Assembly (NCBI GenBank): GCA_029961685.1
Contig: JARWKL010000009.1
Span: 22,563,237 to 22,627,236 of the forward strand
Length of the DNA stretch: 64,000 nt
Reading direction: 5' to 3'
Source of the DNA: Aristolochia californica
Taxonomy: Eukaryota; Streptophyta; Magnoliopsida; Piperales; Aristolochiaceae
This document shows positions 1-9,604 of this stretch, piece by piece. The notes under the pieces were generated by a model. It made no database searches and had not been told where the DNA came from. It saw only the letters and a list, made by a program, of their open reading frames with translations. Made by a program: the position numbers and the translations under genes. Each line of letters begins with the position of its first letter. The first letter of the stretch is position 1.

Positions 1-147
1 GACTCGATCCATGGCAAGGGAAGAACCTAACAGTAAACCAAACCGAATTGAAATTACATGAAAAGTAAATTGACATAATTTAATTCTTATGCCTATTGAT
101 AACTCGTGATGCTATGGAGTCCATAACACTCCTCTTGTTGGGAAATC
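1..147. repeat. Gypsy family-A LTR remnants in inverted halves
   Basis: Bases 1-33 match the 3' end of the family-A LTR in plus orientation (compare 29358-29390, ending CCTAACA). Bases 34-147 match the other end of the same LTR in minus orientation (ending GGAGTCCATAACA, compare 24340-24451). The two ends of one LTR are joined head to head, so this is a rearranged remnant, not a normal LTR. There is no coding sequence. Confidence 0.7.
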
Positions 148-444
148 ATCACAGAAACAGAGCAAGGACAACCTCCTAAGCTAGGCCTTCAAATCCTAGC
201 ACGAGCTGCATCAAATCAGGGTTGAAACCTTGATTTACATGAGCAAGAACAGGTATTCTTCCATTATCTCTCCACCTGAATTAATTCCATTCTAGCTATA
301 ACTTTAGCACTAGTATGAGTTCATAAAAAGGGAGACTGATCACTGGTGGAAGATTAGCCAAAGAAGGGATCTTTAACCCTCCTTACTGAGTCCTGCAACT
401 CAGTACCAGTGCTGGATTCACAAATCCCACGCCGTGTTACTCGA

Positions 445-629
445 TGTTAAGCACCTTGGCAAGTGAACTTTCCAGGAGGTCACCCATCCTAGATTTACTC
501 TCACCCAAGCTCGCTTAACTTCGGAGTTTTGAGTCAAGCACCTAGCCAATACTACCCAAAAGACCAGTCTCTTAGGAGTGGAAGACATGGGTACTTAACC
601 CAGGCCCATAACTAGGATGTCCCATAACA
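445..629 (-). mobile_element. Cassandra-type TRIM solo LTR carrying a 5S rRNA segment
   Basis: A 185-bp unit starts TGTTATGGGACATCC and ends GGTGCTTAACA on the minus strand. Its first ~90 bp and last 8 bp match the 98-bp LTRs of the TRIMs at 4254-4675 and 6094-6528. The extra ~87 bp in the middle contains a 5S rRNA-like sequence. This is the hallmark of Cassandra, a non-autonomous LTR family known in plants, whose LTR bears 5S RNA with its Pol III promoter. No partner LTR or internal region is nearby, so it is a solo LTR. Confidence 0.82.
472..530 (-). ncRNA. 5S rRNA-derived segment inside the Cassandra LTR (not a real 5S gene)
   Basis: Read on the minus strand this shows CTCCGAAGTTAAGCG, then GAGCTTGG and GGATGGGTGACCTCCTGG. 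These correspond to the internal control elements (box A at about 505-521, box C at about 472-489) of plant 5S rRNA. The 5' third of 5S is missing or unrecognisable, and there is no tandem array. It is best read as the captured 5S part of the LTR, possibly retaining Pol III promoter activity; that activity is inference. Confidence 0.8.
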
Positions 630-656
630 CTCTTCTCCATGACCCGGGACCGTAAC

Positions 657-1290
657 AATCTTGTTCGATTCTTCACCTATTCAACATTTTTTTTATTGAC
701 TGCGTCTTCATTGAACTAATTAACACAGTCCATATATACCTCATGCTTCCATACCCCGTTAAGCAACTTGTTCCCTAGATTAACTTGCTCGACCAAGAGA
801 TCGATCATTTTGCTATCGCCTTCGAAGGTCCAAATGTCATATGGTCGACCAGTTGTTTATCTTCTTGCAGCCATGTATAATCTAAATCCGAGATGGTCCT
901 CATGGAAAAAACTTTATCAGACAACCTTTACTCGTCACGGAAACACAAACCATAAAAATAGAATACCATGTGGTGGATATATATAACACCCGAATCTCCT
1001 CACCACATGGCAAAAACATTCAATAACACTTCAAAAATTCTCAACAACATTCTCAAACATTGCAAAATTAATTAAACTATTTTCACTACTGCATATGCAC
1101 TAAACAATGAGAAAACACACACATCAAGTCCAAATTCACCAAACACCCCTGGTAGAGCCCCATATAACTTCGTAGTCACTACGAACTATACCTCGTCAGT
1201 GGTGGAGGTAGGGTTTCGTTCGTTAATGGACACCCGTGTAGGCGACTCAGCCTTGTTTGAATTGTACTAAAAAACCTTTAATAAAACCGA
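657..1290. other. Unassigned intergenic sequence
   Basis: No convincing coding region, RNA gene or LTR structure seen. The longest open stretch (768-986) lacks any recognisable domain. Confidence 0.5.
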
Positions 1291-1790
1291 AACCAAAAAC
1301 CATCAAACCCTAAAGTCAAACCCTATCACCACTAAACTCTAAACCCTAAACACTAATTCCATAACCTAATACCCTAAACCCTAGACCCCCTAAACCTTAG
1401 AAGCCCTAAACCCTAAACCCTACACCATAACTCCATACCCTAAACCCAAAAAACCCTAAAGCTTAAAAACACAATACCCCAAAACCTTAAAAACCCTAAA
1501 CAATTAAACCCAAAACTTTATCACCTACTAAACTCTAAACCCTAAACACTAATTCCATAACTTAATACCTTAAAAGCCCTAAACCCTAAACCCTAAACCC
1601 TACACCCTAATTCCATACCCTAAGCCCAACCCTAATCTCTAAAATACCCTAAATCCTTAACCATAAACCCTAAACCCTAATTATAGGACCCTTAAATATC
1701 GAGCACCAAACCCAAAAATAATCCCTAACACGAATCAAGAATTTAGACCTTAAACCCTAACCCTAAATCCCACAATTATGCACAAATAAC
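1291..1790. repeat. Degenerate interstitial telomere-like repeats (CCCTAAA)n
   Basis: Dense but imperfect CCCTAAA units, the Arabidopsis-type plant telomere repeat, run through about 500 bp. There is also a longer internal duplication: the phrase containing CTAAACACTAATTCCATAAC occurs near 1335 and again near 1531, giving a ~195-bp higher-order period. The units are too degenerate and the neighbours too retroelement-rich for a chromosome end. Confidence 0.85.
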
Positions 1791-1995
1791 CCCCAATTAG
1801 GCACTGAAAATAAAATTAAATAAAATAAAAAACTAATTAATGAAAAAAATTTAGGGTTTAGTCATACCTTCTAAAATTTGGGGAAAATCGAAGCCGAAGG
1901 GTGAAATCGATGCCGAATGGGGAAATTGATGCCTAACCGAAGTTGAAATTAAGCAATCGATGCCCAAATGTCAAAATCGAAGAAAATCAAAATCG

Positions 1996-2436
1996 AAATG
2001 GGGAAATCAAACGAAATCGGAAGGTATTTTGGGGGAAAGGAGAATAGCCAGAGGGAGAAGGGAGTGGGAGGCTGAAAGGGAGAAGAGAGAGAGAAGAGAG
2101 AGAAGAAAGGGAGGTCGAGAGGGATAAAAGAGAGAGAGAAGTGAGAGAGAAAAACGAAGAACAAGTCCGAGAGAAGAGAGGGAGGCACGGAGACGAGAGA
2201 GGGGGTGCGAGAGAGAGGACGAGTCCAAGAGAAAACCGAGAGACAGAGGCCAGAGACGAGAGGGAGCAGAGACGGAGGCCGGAGACAAGAATCCGAGAGA
2301 AGAGAGGCAGCAGGAACGTTGGGGGCGCAGGGAGACGAGAGAGGGAGAACGTGACAGAGGAAGAAAAAAAGGGAAATGAGGACGTGCGAGAGAAGGGGGT
2401 GCTAGGAGAGAGAGGGGAAAAGGAAGCGTCGCGCGT
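1996..2436. repeat. GA-rich purine tract
   Basis: Low-complexity GAGAGA/GGGAGA sequence on the plus strand. Open reading frames on both strands here are composition artefacts rich in R/E or S/L/P. It abuts a perfect inverted repeat at 2437-2482. Confidence 0.8.
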
Positions 2437-2482
2437 CCTTCATCTCAAAGAAGATCAAATATGGCCTTCTTTGAGATGAAGG
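2437..2482. repeat. Perfect 17-bp inverted repeat (hairpin)
   Basis: The left arm 2437-2453 (CCTTCATCTCAAAGAAG) and right arm 2466-2482 are exact reverse complements separated by a 12-nt loop. The following ~60 bp repeat pieces of the same arm (GATGAAGGACC, CTTCATCC, CAGATGAAATGTCATCTG). No terminator context is evident, so its function is unknown. Confidence 0.85.
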
Positions 2483-3698
2483 ATTTTAAACTGTGAAGAT
2501 GAAGGACCGCTTCATCCCCTGCATCCAGATGAAATGTCATCTGCGCTCCACTAATGACTTCAAGTGTTGAAGGGCATCATGCGGTTGAAGATCATCTCGG
2601 ACTTCAAGTTGACTAACTCCCCTAAGTTAGGAAACATGAATTAATCAGCGCCGAGTTAACCCAGCATAGGTTCTGCCGCAACTCGGACCGAGTTGAATTA
2701 GCAACTTTCACGTTACTTTTGTTCCAGACTGAGTCAACTCGGACCAACCCAGTCCGGGTCAACTTGACTCGGGCCGCTTAATTTTTTGCCTCGGTATATG
2801 TGCCCAAGTTTTCTACATATTTTGATGTGACTCAGTAAAAAATTTCTTTGGCTGGATTATTATTTTTGAGGAATTGACAGATTATTCCTTGGTCAGCATA
2901 TTATTTGAAACAGATATTTGCATTGGATTATTTTATGGGTCATTTTACAAGGATTATTTTGGGTTGTGTTAAATGGGCCCAAACCCATTTCAGCTACTGC
3001 TATTGTATCTCTTTTGATGAGACATTATTATTGAAGAAGAAGTAGCCTGATACCATTATTTATTTGTTCCCATAAAAAATATTTGTGGTTGGGAGTCCTT
3101 GACGGAGGAACTTCATCCCCGTCAAAAGCATCAAAATTATTTGTGGTGGGGAGTCCATGATGGAGGAACTTCATCCCCGTCAAAAATATCAAAATTATTT
3201 GTGGTTGGGAGTCAATGACGGAGGAACTTCATCCATGTCAAAAATATCAAAAATATTTGTGGTTGGGAGTCCATGACGGAGGAACTTCATCCCCGTCAAA
3301 AATATCAAAATTATTTGTGTTTGGGAGTCCATGATGGAGGAACTTCATCCCCGTCAAAAATATAAAAAATATTTGTGGTTGGAAGTCCATGACTGAGGAA
3401 CTTATTATTACATTTATGTTACTTCCCCCCATTAATATCATATATTACTCTACTAATTGAGAGTCGTTGTCCTATGGAGGGACACGGTGGTGGAGGTGGA
3501 TACTTCAGAGCAATGTCTTAGCGGCTAGGAGTGATTTACTTTCACTAATATTATACCAGCTGGGCCTCATGAATGAGAGCACCAACGTGAGGGGGAGTGT
3601 TGAAAGATGAAGGCATATTATACAAAAAAATATTTTATACAACATTTGCAGCAAGCTTGGAGTTCATGTTGTTCTCTCACCCCCAGCTTGATGGGGAC
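2483..3698 (+). mobile_element. LARD-type non-autonomous element K, internal region
   Basis: There is no coding capacity. It shares extended similarity with 30410-31358 (for example the block around CCGGGTCAACTTGACTCG followed by TATATGTG and GTGACTCAG), and with the internal region of element H at 35600-36520 (AGAGTC then GGAGGGACACG, and the CACCCCCAGCTTG block). It ends in a polypurine-like run just before the LTR at 3699. A matching 5' LTR was not found, so K is 5'-truncated or rearranged. Confidence 0.65.
3081..3402 (+). repeat. 58-bp tandem repeat, about 5.5 copies
   Basis: Units begin ATTTGTGGTTGGGAGTCC at 3081, 3139, 3197, 3255, 3313 and 3371, an exact 58-bp period. Each contains GGAGGAACTTCATCC. 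The array lies inside LARD element K. The corresponding part of element H (36000-36120) has only a short, diverged version. Confidence 0.95.
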
Positions 3699-4081
3699 TG
3701 TTGGAAGACAGGGCCCAAGCCCACACGACCAAGGAAGACCAATGCAACCAAGAGATATAGAAGACGGGCTCAAGGACCAAAGATTAAGGAGAAGGCCAAT
3801 AGGCCCACATACAAGATGGCAAGATGGTAAATAAAGGGTCATCTCATAGAGATGGCATTCATATAATTAAGTTAAAGGTCTAGGGTTAAAACCCTAAACC
3901 GTAAACCCTAAGTTTAGGGCTATTATTATAATATAGTAGTTTCATTAATCTATAAATAGAGCTTCAGGGGGGAGCGTTAGGAATAATCAAGTCCATAACC
4001 CTTTTTCCTCTAGTTTTCTCCCAATGGGTTTCTCTCCCTTTTTCTCCATGACCTAAATTCATGGAGTCCTGAAAATCAGCA
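3699..4081 (+). repeat. LTR of LARD element K (383 bp)
   Basis: Starts TGTTGGAAGACAGGG and ends AAAATCAGCA. It matches the LTR at 40093-40455 throughout, including CTATAAAT (TATA-like) followed by GAGCYTCAGGGGGGAG and TCATGGAGTCCT near the 3' end. TGTTGG...CA termini and a preceding purine stretch identify it as the 3' LTR. Confidence 0.75.
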
Positions 4082-4192
4082 TAACTCTCATAGTAAGAAG
4101 GCTATTACATAACTCTCATAGTAAGAAGGCTCTTACACAACTCTCATAATAAGAAGGCTCCTACACAACTCTCATAGTAAGAAATCTCACAA
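4081..4192 (+). repeat. 28-bp tandem repeat, 4 copies
   Basis: Units of 28 bp starting at 4081, 4109, 4137 and 4165 share AACTCTCATAGTAAGAAG. They directly follow the K LTR. Confidence 0.92.
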
Positions 4193-4253
4193 AGCCAAAA
4201 TTAATATGGTGGAGTCTTAGAGGAGTCTCCCAAAAGGAGATCTCATAGAAGAG

Positions 4254-4675
4254 TGTTATGGGACACCCTGGTTATGGGCCTGGGTTAAGTACCTCTGTCT
4301 TCCGCTCCTAACAGACCGGTCTTTTGGGTAGTATTGGCTAGGTGCTTAATATTTGGTATCAGAGCCGACCCTCGGTCGCGAGTTCGATTCCTAGCAACGG
4401 TGCAGAGGCTGGATTTAAATACTGGTAGGCCATAGGATAAAAACCCGGGTCGGGCCAGTGTCGTTGTGTCGCGCACAAAGGCTGGATTAAAATACAGGTA
4501 GGTTGTAGGATAAAAACCCGGGTTGGGCCTGTGTTGTTGCACCGCCGTGGTCGTCGGCTCGTGAAGGGGGGGTGTGATGTTATGGGACATCCTGGTTATG
4601 GGCCTAGGTTAAGTACCTATGTCTTCCGCTCCTAACAGGCTGGTTTTTTGGGTAGTATTGGCTAGGTGCTTAACA
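4254..4675 (+). mobile_element. TRIM element, 98-bp LTRs (TRIM3)
   Basis: Two 98-bp direct repeats (4254-4351 and 4578-4675) start TGTTATGGGACA and end in GGTGCTTAATA/GGTGCTTAACA. A primer-binding site TTTGGTATCAGAGC (initiator tRNA-Met type) follows the first. A purine tract GTGAAGGGGGGG precedes the second. The 226-bp internal region has no coding capacity. Flanks AAGAG (4249-4253) and AAGAT (4676-4680) are a near-perfect 5-bp target duplication. The LTR is the Cassandra-type LTR at 445-629 without the 5S block. Confidence 0.92.
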
Positions 4676-5305
4676 AAGATATAAATACCCCACCAAGTCA
4701 TGAGTAAAGAGAGGCATGAACATTTTTTTGGTATATATTCAAGCCACAAATTTTTATCTTATAAATTCCCTTTCAAAATTTATTTAGAGAGAAAGAGAGT
4801 GATCCTACCTTTGAAAACCTTCATCTCTTTCAATCATCCATGCATGCATAATAGTACAAATTCCTTGATCATTATGCAACATGTTATAAAGGAGGTTGTT
4901 AGAAATCTCTCAAAGGAGAAGTGTCTCTCCAAGTAAAGTTGTAAATCTTTCTCTTTCTTGTATGTTCTTATGAAAAGGTTAATTTAGAACCTGTTAATCT
5001 AGATAGAAAGGCCTAGCAAGAGTTATAATCTAGCAACAATCTCTTGGGGAGATTGGGTTGTATGAAAAAATGTGTATTGAGCTGAAGACAGTCGGAATCT
5101 CTTTGTAAATTTCCATCTATTAGAGCATAAAAAAGGATATTTTCCCAAGCAAGGTTTCTTGGGCAGTGAATACCACTAGTGGAACATCGAGAAGAAATTT
5201 TTTTTTGTCCCTATGATGTGTGCATGTCTATACTTACATTGAATTGCTTATTTGCATGGTATTTTATTTTAAACAAATAATCTTGAGAAGCTACCTAAGC
5301 TAACA
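4676..5305 (+). repeat. Copia family-E LTR, 3' part
   Basis: Matches the 3' half of the family-E LTR at 56510-57120, including the phrase ATAAATACCCCACCAA and the block around TCTTGGGCAGTGAATACCA. The LTR ends CTAACA at 5305 and is followed at once by a primer-binding site, so this is a 5' LTR cut at its left side where TRIM3 lies. Confidence 0.75.
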
Positions 5306-5966
5306 ATTGGTATCAGAGCAAGCCAAGAACTTAATTGAACTCAACATCTTCTTGATTTTTAAAAACGATAAAGGAGATAAATTGCTCCTTCCTGAAGAAC
5401 CGCCTGTCAACCGCTATTTAATGGAACAAATTATGGATATTGGAAGGTAAGACTGAAGTTCTTCCTTCAATCCATGGATTGGGACCTTTGGCATGTAACC
5501 AAGAATGGACTATTTGAGCCCAAAAAACATGAAAATGTCATCTCCAGTTGCAAAGGAATTTAGTGAACAGGGAAGATAAGGAAAAACTCCAAACAAATTC
5601 GAAGGCCATAAATATCTTCTTATGTACCTTAGGACCAAATGAGTTCAATAGGGCCTCCACATGTAAGACCACCAAGGAAATTTGGAAAAAAAACTAGAGG
5701 TCACACATGGAGGAACCACTAGAGTAAAAGACTCTAGGATCAACTTTTTGATAGCCCAATATGACAAATTCAAAATGAAACTAGGTGAGTCAATTGCTGA
5801 GATGAACTCAAGGTTCACTCATATTATAAATGATTTGAATATCTTAGGAGAAGAAATTTCCTTGTATAGGCAAAATAACAAGCTTCTCAAGGCATTTCAT
5901 AAGTCATGGGACATGAGGAAGACAACTATTTGTGATGTTGAATTTCTGGAAAAGAGAAAAATTTAA
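5306..5966 (+). pseudogene. Copia family-E gag remnant with primer-binding site
   Basis: ATTGGTATCAGAGCAAG at 5306-5322 is a tRNA-Met primer-binding site. Downstream, broken frames encode a UBN2-type copia Gag. One segment (about 5400-5560) reads like the N-terminal part preceding a WDLWHVTK-like motif. Another (5682-5966) has the conserved pattern KMKLGESIAEMNSRFTHIIN. Frameshifts separate them, and no protease, integrase or RT follows, so the element is a 5' fragment. It is not functional. Confidence 0.75.
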
Positions 5967-6093
5967 TAATTTTGATGTAATCAAAGTACATGAGGCCCTA
6001 TTTATAGTAGAGGAAAGCAGTAGATTCCAATTATAATTAAACTACCCTTGTAGAAGACTGACATAACTAAAACACCATTAAACTGAGACTCTT
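5967..6093. other. Short unassigned spacer
   Basis: Continuation of the gag remnant up to the TRIM4 insertion. Nothing recognisable. Confidence 0.4.
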
Positions 6094-6528
6094 TGTTAAA
6101 CACCTAGCCAATACTATCCAAAAGATCGGCCTGTTAGAAGCGGAAGACATAGGTACTTAACCTAGGCCCATAACCAAGATGACCCATAACATCACAACCC
6201 CCCCCCCCCCCCCCCCCTTCGCGAGCCGACGACCACGACTGTGTAACGACACAGGCCCGACCCGGGTTTTATCCTATGGCCTACCTGTATTTTAATTTCA
6301 GCCTTTGTGCACTCACAGCGACACTGGCCCGACCCGGGTTTTTATCCCACGGCCTACCAGTATTTAAATCCAGCCTCTACACCGTTGTCGGGAATTGAAC
6401 TCTCGATCAAGGGTTGGCTCTGATACCAAATGTTAAGCACCTAGCCAATACTACCCAAAAGATCGGCCTGTTAGGAGCGGAAGACATAGGTACTTAACCC
6501 ATGCCCATAACCAGGATGTCCCATAACA
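6094..6528 (-). mobile_element. TRIM element, minus orientation (TRIM4)
   Basis: 98-bp LTRs lie at 6094-6191 and 6431-6528, same family as TRIM3. On the minus strand the LTR at 6528-6431 ends GCTTAACA and is followed by the primer-binding site TTTGGTATCAGAGC. The purine tract next to the other LTR has expanded into a 20-bp-plus C run on the plus strand (about 6197-6219). The flanks CTCTT and AGCTT are not a convincing duplication. Confidence 0.9.
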
Positions 6529-7490
6529 AGCTTCCACAACTCAAATTAGCCATTATTTTCCCATTGGTAAAAATTAGACTATTGATTGATCGAACACTAG
6601 GTAAGTGACTGATCGATCAATCGATCATAACGACTAATTTTCTATTAGACAATGACTTATTCATCAGTGGACTGATCGATCAATATGTTATAGTTACTCC
6701 AGAAAAGTTAACTAAATTGATCAATGCATGTGACTGATCGATGAATAGAGATTCCTTTTGTTTTTGCAATACAAGTATGATCGATTAGTGTAATTTCATT
6801 TGATTGATCATGCTTGAAGTCCCTTATAGGCAAGTTTCTGACTAATCAATCAATCTAGAGGGATGATCAATCATTCAAAGTTAATTCAGCTTGCTTGGAC
6901 AACTATGATCCATCAATCTCTATGGGATGAATGATCATGCACTACAAATTGAAATAGCCATGTCCTGGATGATCGATCAATAGGATACGGTTCATCGATC
7001 GTTCTTTATATTTCTGGCCTGCATAGTTCTAGATGATCGATCATAGTCAGTGACTGATTAATCATTCCAATGCCAAATAAAAATGTATATATTTATAAAT
7101 CATGGGAATTTCTCTCTAAGTGCTTTAACTTGTTTCTAAATTATATGCATGATGATTTTAAACATGTTTATATGCAATTTAATATCCAAAAGATCCGATC
7201 TTCACAAGTACTTAAGGAATACAAGTTAAAATACTCTCTTACATAAATTGACTGAGTTTAACTATTTGTCTATTGAAGCTTGAACTTCAATCTTCATGTT
7301 GACTTCTTCCTTATAGGTGCGTCATCAAGAGATGTTCTTCATTTTGTGCTTGAGGTCTTCATTTAGCTTTGAAGCTTTAGACCTTGAGATGCTCGTGAAA
7401 CTTAAGTATCTGAAATACTAGATTTGCAAGTAACTAGCTCAATTAAGTTTTGTTATCATCAAAAGATGTGAGTGTCGACGTAAGGTAAAA
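6529..7490 (-). repeat. Copia family-E LTR, 5' part, rich in TGATCGATCA motifs
   Basis: On the minus strand this begins after a purine tract (AAAAAGGGAGAGATT, 7485-7505), then TTTTGATGATAACAAAACTT. It runs through many TGATCGATCA-like motifs. The same order (TTTTGATGATAA, then a GATC-rich block) is seen on the plus strand at 55985-56470. It is thus a 3'-LTR portion of a minus-strand copia cut by TRIM4. Confidence 0.65.
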
Positions 7491-8047
7491 AATCTCTCCC
7501 TTTTTTTATGATGACAAAACCTAACTTAGAAAAAAAAAAAAAAGTAACACTTCCCCAAGGGTTGAAGTTAAGTGAATATGCAATTATATCATACGCTCCC
7601 CCTTAATTTGTGCATAGTTTACTTTAATCCTTTTAAGCGCAATTGCATGAGTGCTAGGTCATTTTGATCCAAGTTCCCTTAATTTTTTTATCCCCCTTTT
7701 TGCCATACTAAAAAACATAGTAAAATTGAATGCATAGTATTATACAAAAAGTGGCTCAATGGCCATGTCATTAGATATGTTCAAATGATTAAAAAATGTG
7801 TAGTAGTATAAAATGAAAAACATACATAAAAATCATGTACACTAGGAGTCAAAAGATGGGTGGATCCTATGGTGAACTATGTTGAAGGCAGGAGTCAGCT
7901 AAGGATGAGGTCAAACTACTGCTTGATCCTCTGTAGTTGTGATGTCACCTCGTCGAAATGGGACATAATTTCTACCTTAGTAGCTCGAACATCATCAATG
8001 GCTTCCTCAATAGTAGCAAACATATCAGTAGATGATGAAGCACCCTT
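7491..8047. other. Copia-flanking AT-rich sequence
   Basis: Probably the untranslated 3' internal region of the minus-strand family-E element, since it precedes the purine tract on the minus strand. No gene seen. Confidence 0.35.
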
Positions 8048-8422
8048 TTATGTTCTTCTCCTCTTCATGAATTCGTAATTTTTCGCGGGAGGCTCTGGGC
8101 TCTTTTTCGTCTTTGGAAGCAGCTTGTTGTGGGGTTGTCTCCTTTGGTATCTTATCTTTGTGAATCCATTGTCCACACGACTTAGCAAACCCAAATTTTC
8201 CAACTTTGACTTCTCCAAGGACATCTTCCATTTCATGTCCACTGATAACTCATCTGAGAGGTCTATGCCACTATGGAGAAGGATCGTAGTAACCTTTTGT
8301 GTGAATGATTGATTGTCCGCCTTCGAGTTAATAGCTATATCGGTCATCCTACTGGCAATGAAATATCCATAATCTAGAGGGACCTTCTGGAAGATAGCCA
8401 TCAACCAAAAAATGTCGAACAA
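8048..8422 (-). pseudogene. Retroelement-associated accessory ORF fragment
   Basis: A 124-residue frame on the minus strand contains FWLMAIFQKVPLDYGYFIAS, then a segment with TTILLHSGIDLSDE. This pattern resembles the 'putative plant transposon protein' domain (Transposase_32 family) common near plant LTR elements. It lacks an obvious start and neighbours. A lysine/arginine-rich tail follows. Family assignment is from memory of the motif and is moderate at best; a function is unknown. Confidence 0.45.
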
Positions 8423-8848
8423 TCAAGTAATTTTAATTTTTTTCACTATATTAAGTAATTAGTAGTGGACGAATATCTTTTTATCAAACAATAATATTTT
8501 ATTTTTATTTTTTTTATAGGTGGAGATTTTGCTCATGCGAACGGGGACTTCTTATATTCTTTTCTAGCACGAAGAGAAAGAGCTAGAGTTTATAAATTTA
8601 TATTGGATGTATATTTTTTATTTGGGTGTTTTTAATTTTGTTCTTAATTATTAAATAAGGTTTATGCATAATATTATGTAGTGTTTATTATCAATTTTAT
8701 GTAGTTTATAGACAATTTTATGTAGGTCAATTTACAGAGGTTGTGCCCAATTTTATGTAAAATGTATGCAGAATTTTATATACAGTTTATTTAACATGTA
8801 TTTTATGAAAAGTTTAAAATGTAGGTTGGAGTTCAAACTCGGCTCAAG
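8423..8848. other. AT-rich spacer with short TTTTATGTAG repeats
   Basis: The phrase AATTTTATGTAG recurs several times between 8670 and 8810. The last ~30 bp (AACTCGGCTCAAG) resemble the CTCGAG-rich repeat found on the other side of element C at 18594, suggesting it is part of C's target. Confidence 0.45.
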
Positions 8849-9564
8849 CGATTATGGTCCCTAGCCATGGATCAAGTAACTCGGTGTGGGATTGGTGAAT
8901 CCAGCACTGTAATAGGTTGTTCTCAGTAAGGGTTGAGAAACCCTTGCTGCTCTCGGACAGGAGAGGGATTGGCCTGGCTGCTCACTGCTGGATTAGATTA
9001 GGACCCTTATTAGTTCTTGCTGCTCCTCACGGCTGAGAGGGGTTAGGGACCCGTAACCCTGCTGCTCGCTGGAATAGTGGTTAAAGCACCTCTATTTGGG
9101 GTTGCCCTTGGTATAGGGCTGAGAAGCCCCAAACTTTTCTCAGAAAGAGAAGAAGAAACCCTTTCTTACTGTTGTGGACGAATGAGAGGCTATAGCCTCT
9201 AGTTGTGCTCAAAAAATGGGAACTAACTCCCTCCTTGTTTTCGGTAAGATCAAGATAAAACATAAATCAAGAGAGAGAAGAAAAATCAAGTTCAAGAGAG
9301 AACATGTACCTGGAGTTCGTCAAGGACACCTCCCAAACCCTGTTTAATCTAATTCAATGTTTGCCTTTCTTCCATTCCTTTACCCTCTAAATAGGGTTTG
9401 ACGTCATTAGAGTTTAAGGCTAAAACTAACAATTTTCCCCCTACGGCATTACCTTACATACTTAATGAAAAACTATACTTAAAAGAAATATAAAATATGA
9501 AAGTAAAAGTAATGAACTCAGTGAGTCATTGACGCCTCCTTTGGGTGACTCGAGAGTCCTCAAC
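8849..9564 (-). repeat. 3' LTR of element C
   Basis: 716 bp; read on the plus strand from ATTATGGTCCCTAGCCATGG to GAGAGTCCTCAACA. It is closely similar to 17859-18593. Confidence 0.88.
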
Positions 9565-9604
9565 ATCTAACCACCCCCCCCCCCCCCCCCCCCCCCCCCA
9601 CCAC

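Larger units (their letters stand above)
148..656 (+). repeat. Gypsy LTR fragment (B/C family), interrupted by a solo LTR
   Basis: Read on the minus strand this begins TGTTACGGTCCCGGG and continues with a stretch about a catalogue-like match to the LTRs at 8849 and 17859, including the shared phrase around GTGAATCCAGCACT. It therefore looks like a member of the LTR family of elements B and C. It is split at about 445-629 by a 185-bp solo LTR. The flanks of that insertion (TCGAG on one side, GAAGAG on the other) look like a decayed 5-bp target duplication. Confidence 0.6.

Noticed and set aside
472..530. A functional 5S rRNA gene
   Set aside because: The 5' third is missing, it is single copy, and it is bounded by LTR sequence of the Cassandra type.
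2141..2479. 112-codon open frame rich in Arg/Glu
   Set aside because: Composition artefact of the GA-rich tract; no start context, domain or conservation signal.
3081..3402. Regular repeats with spacers, resembling a CRISPR array
   Set aside because: The whole 58-bp unit is repeated without unique spacers, and the context is a plant retroelement.
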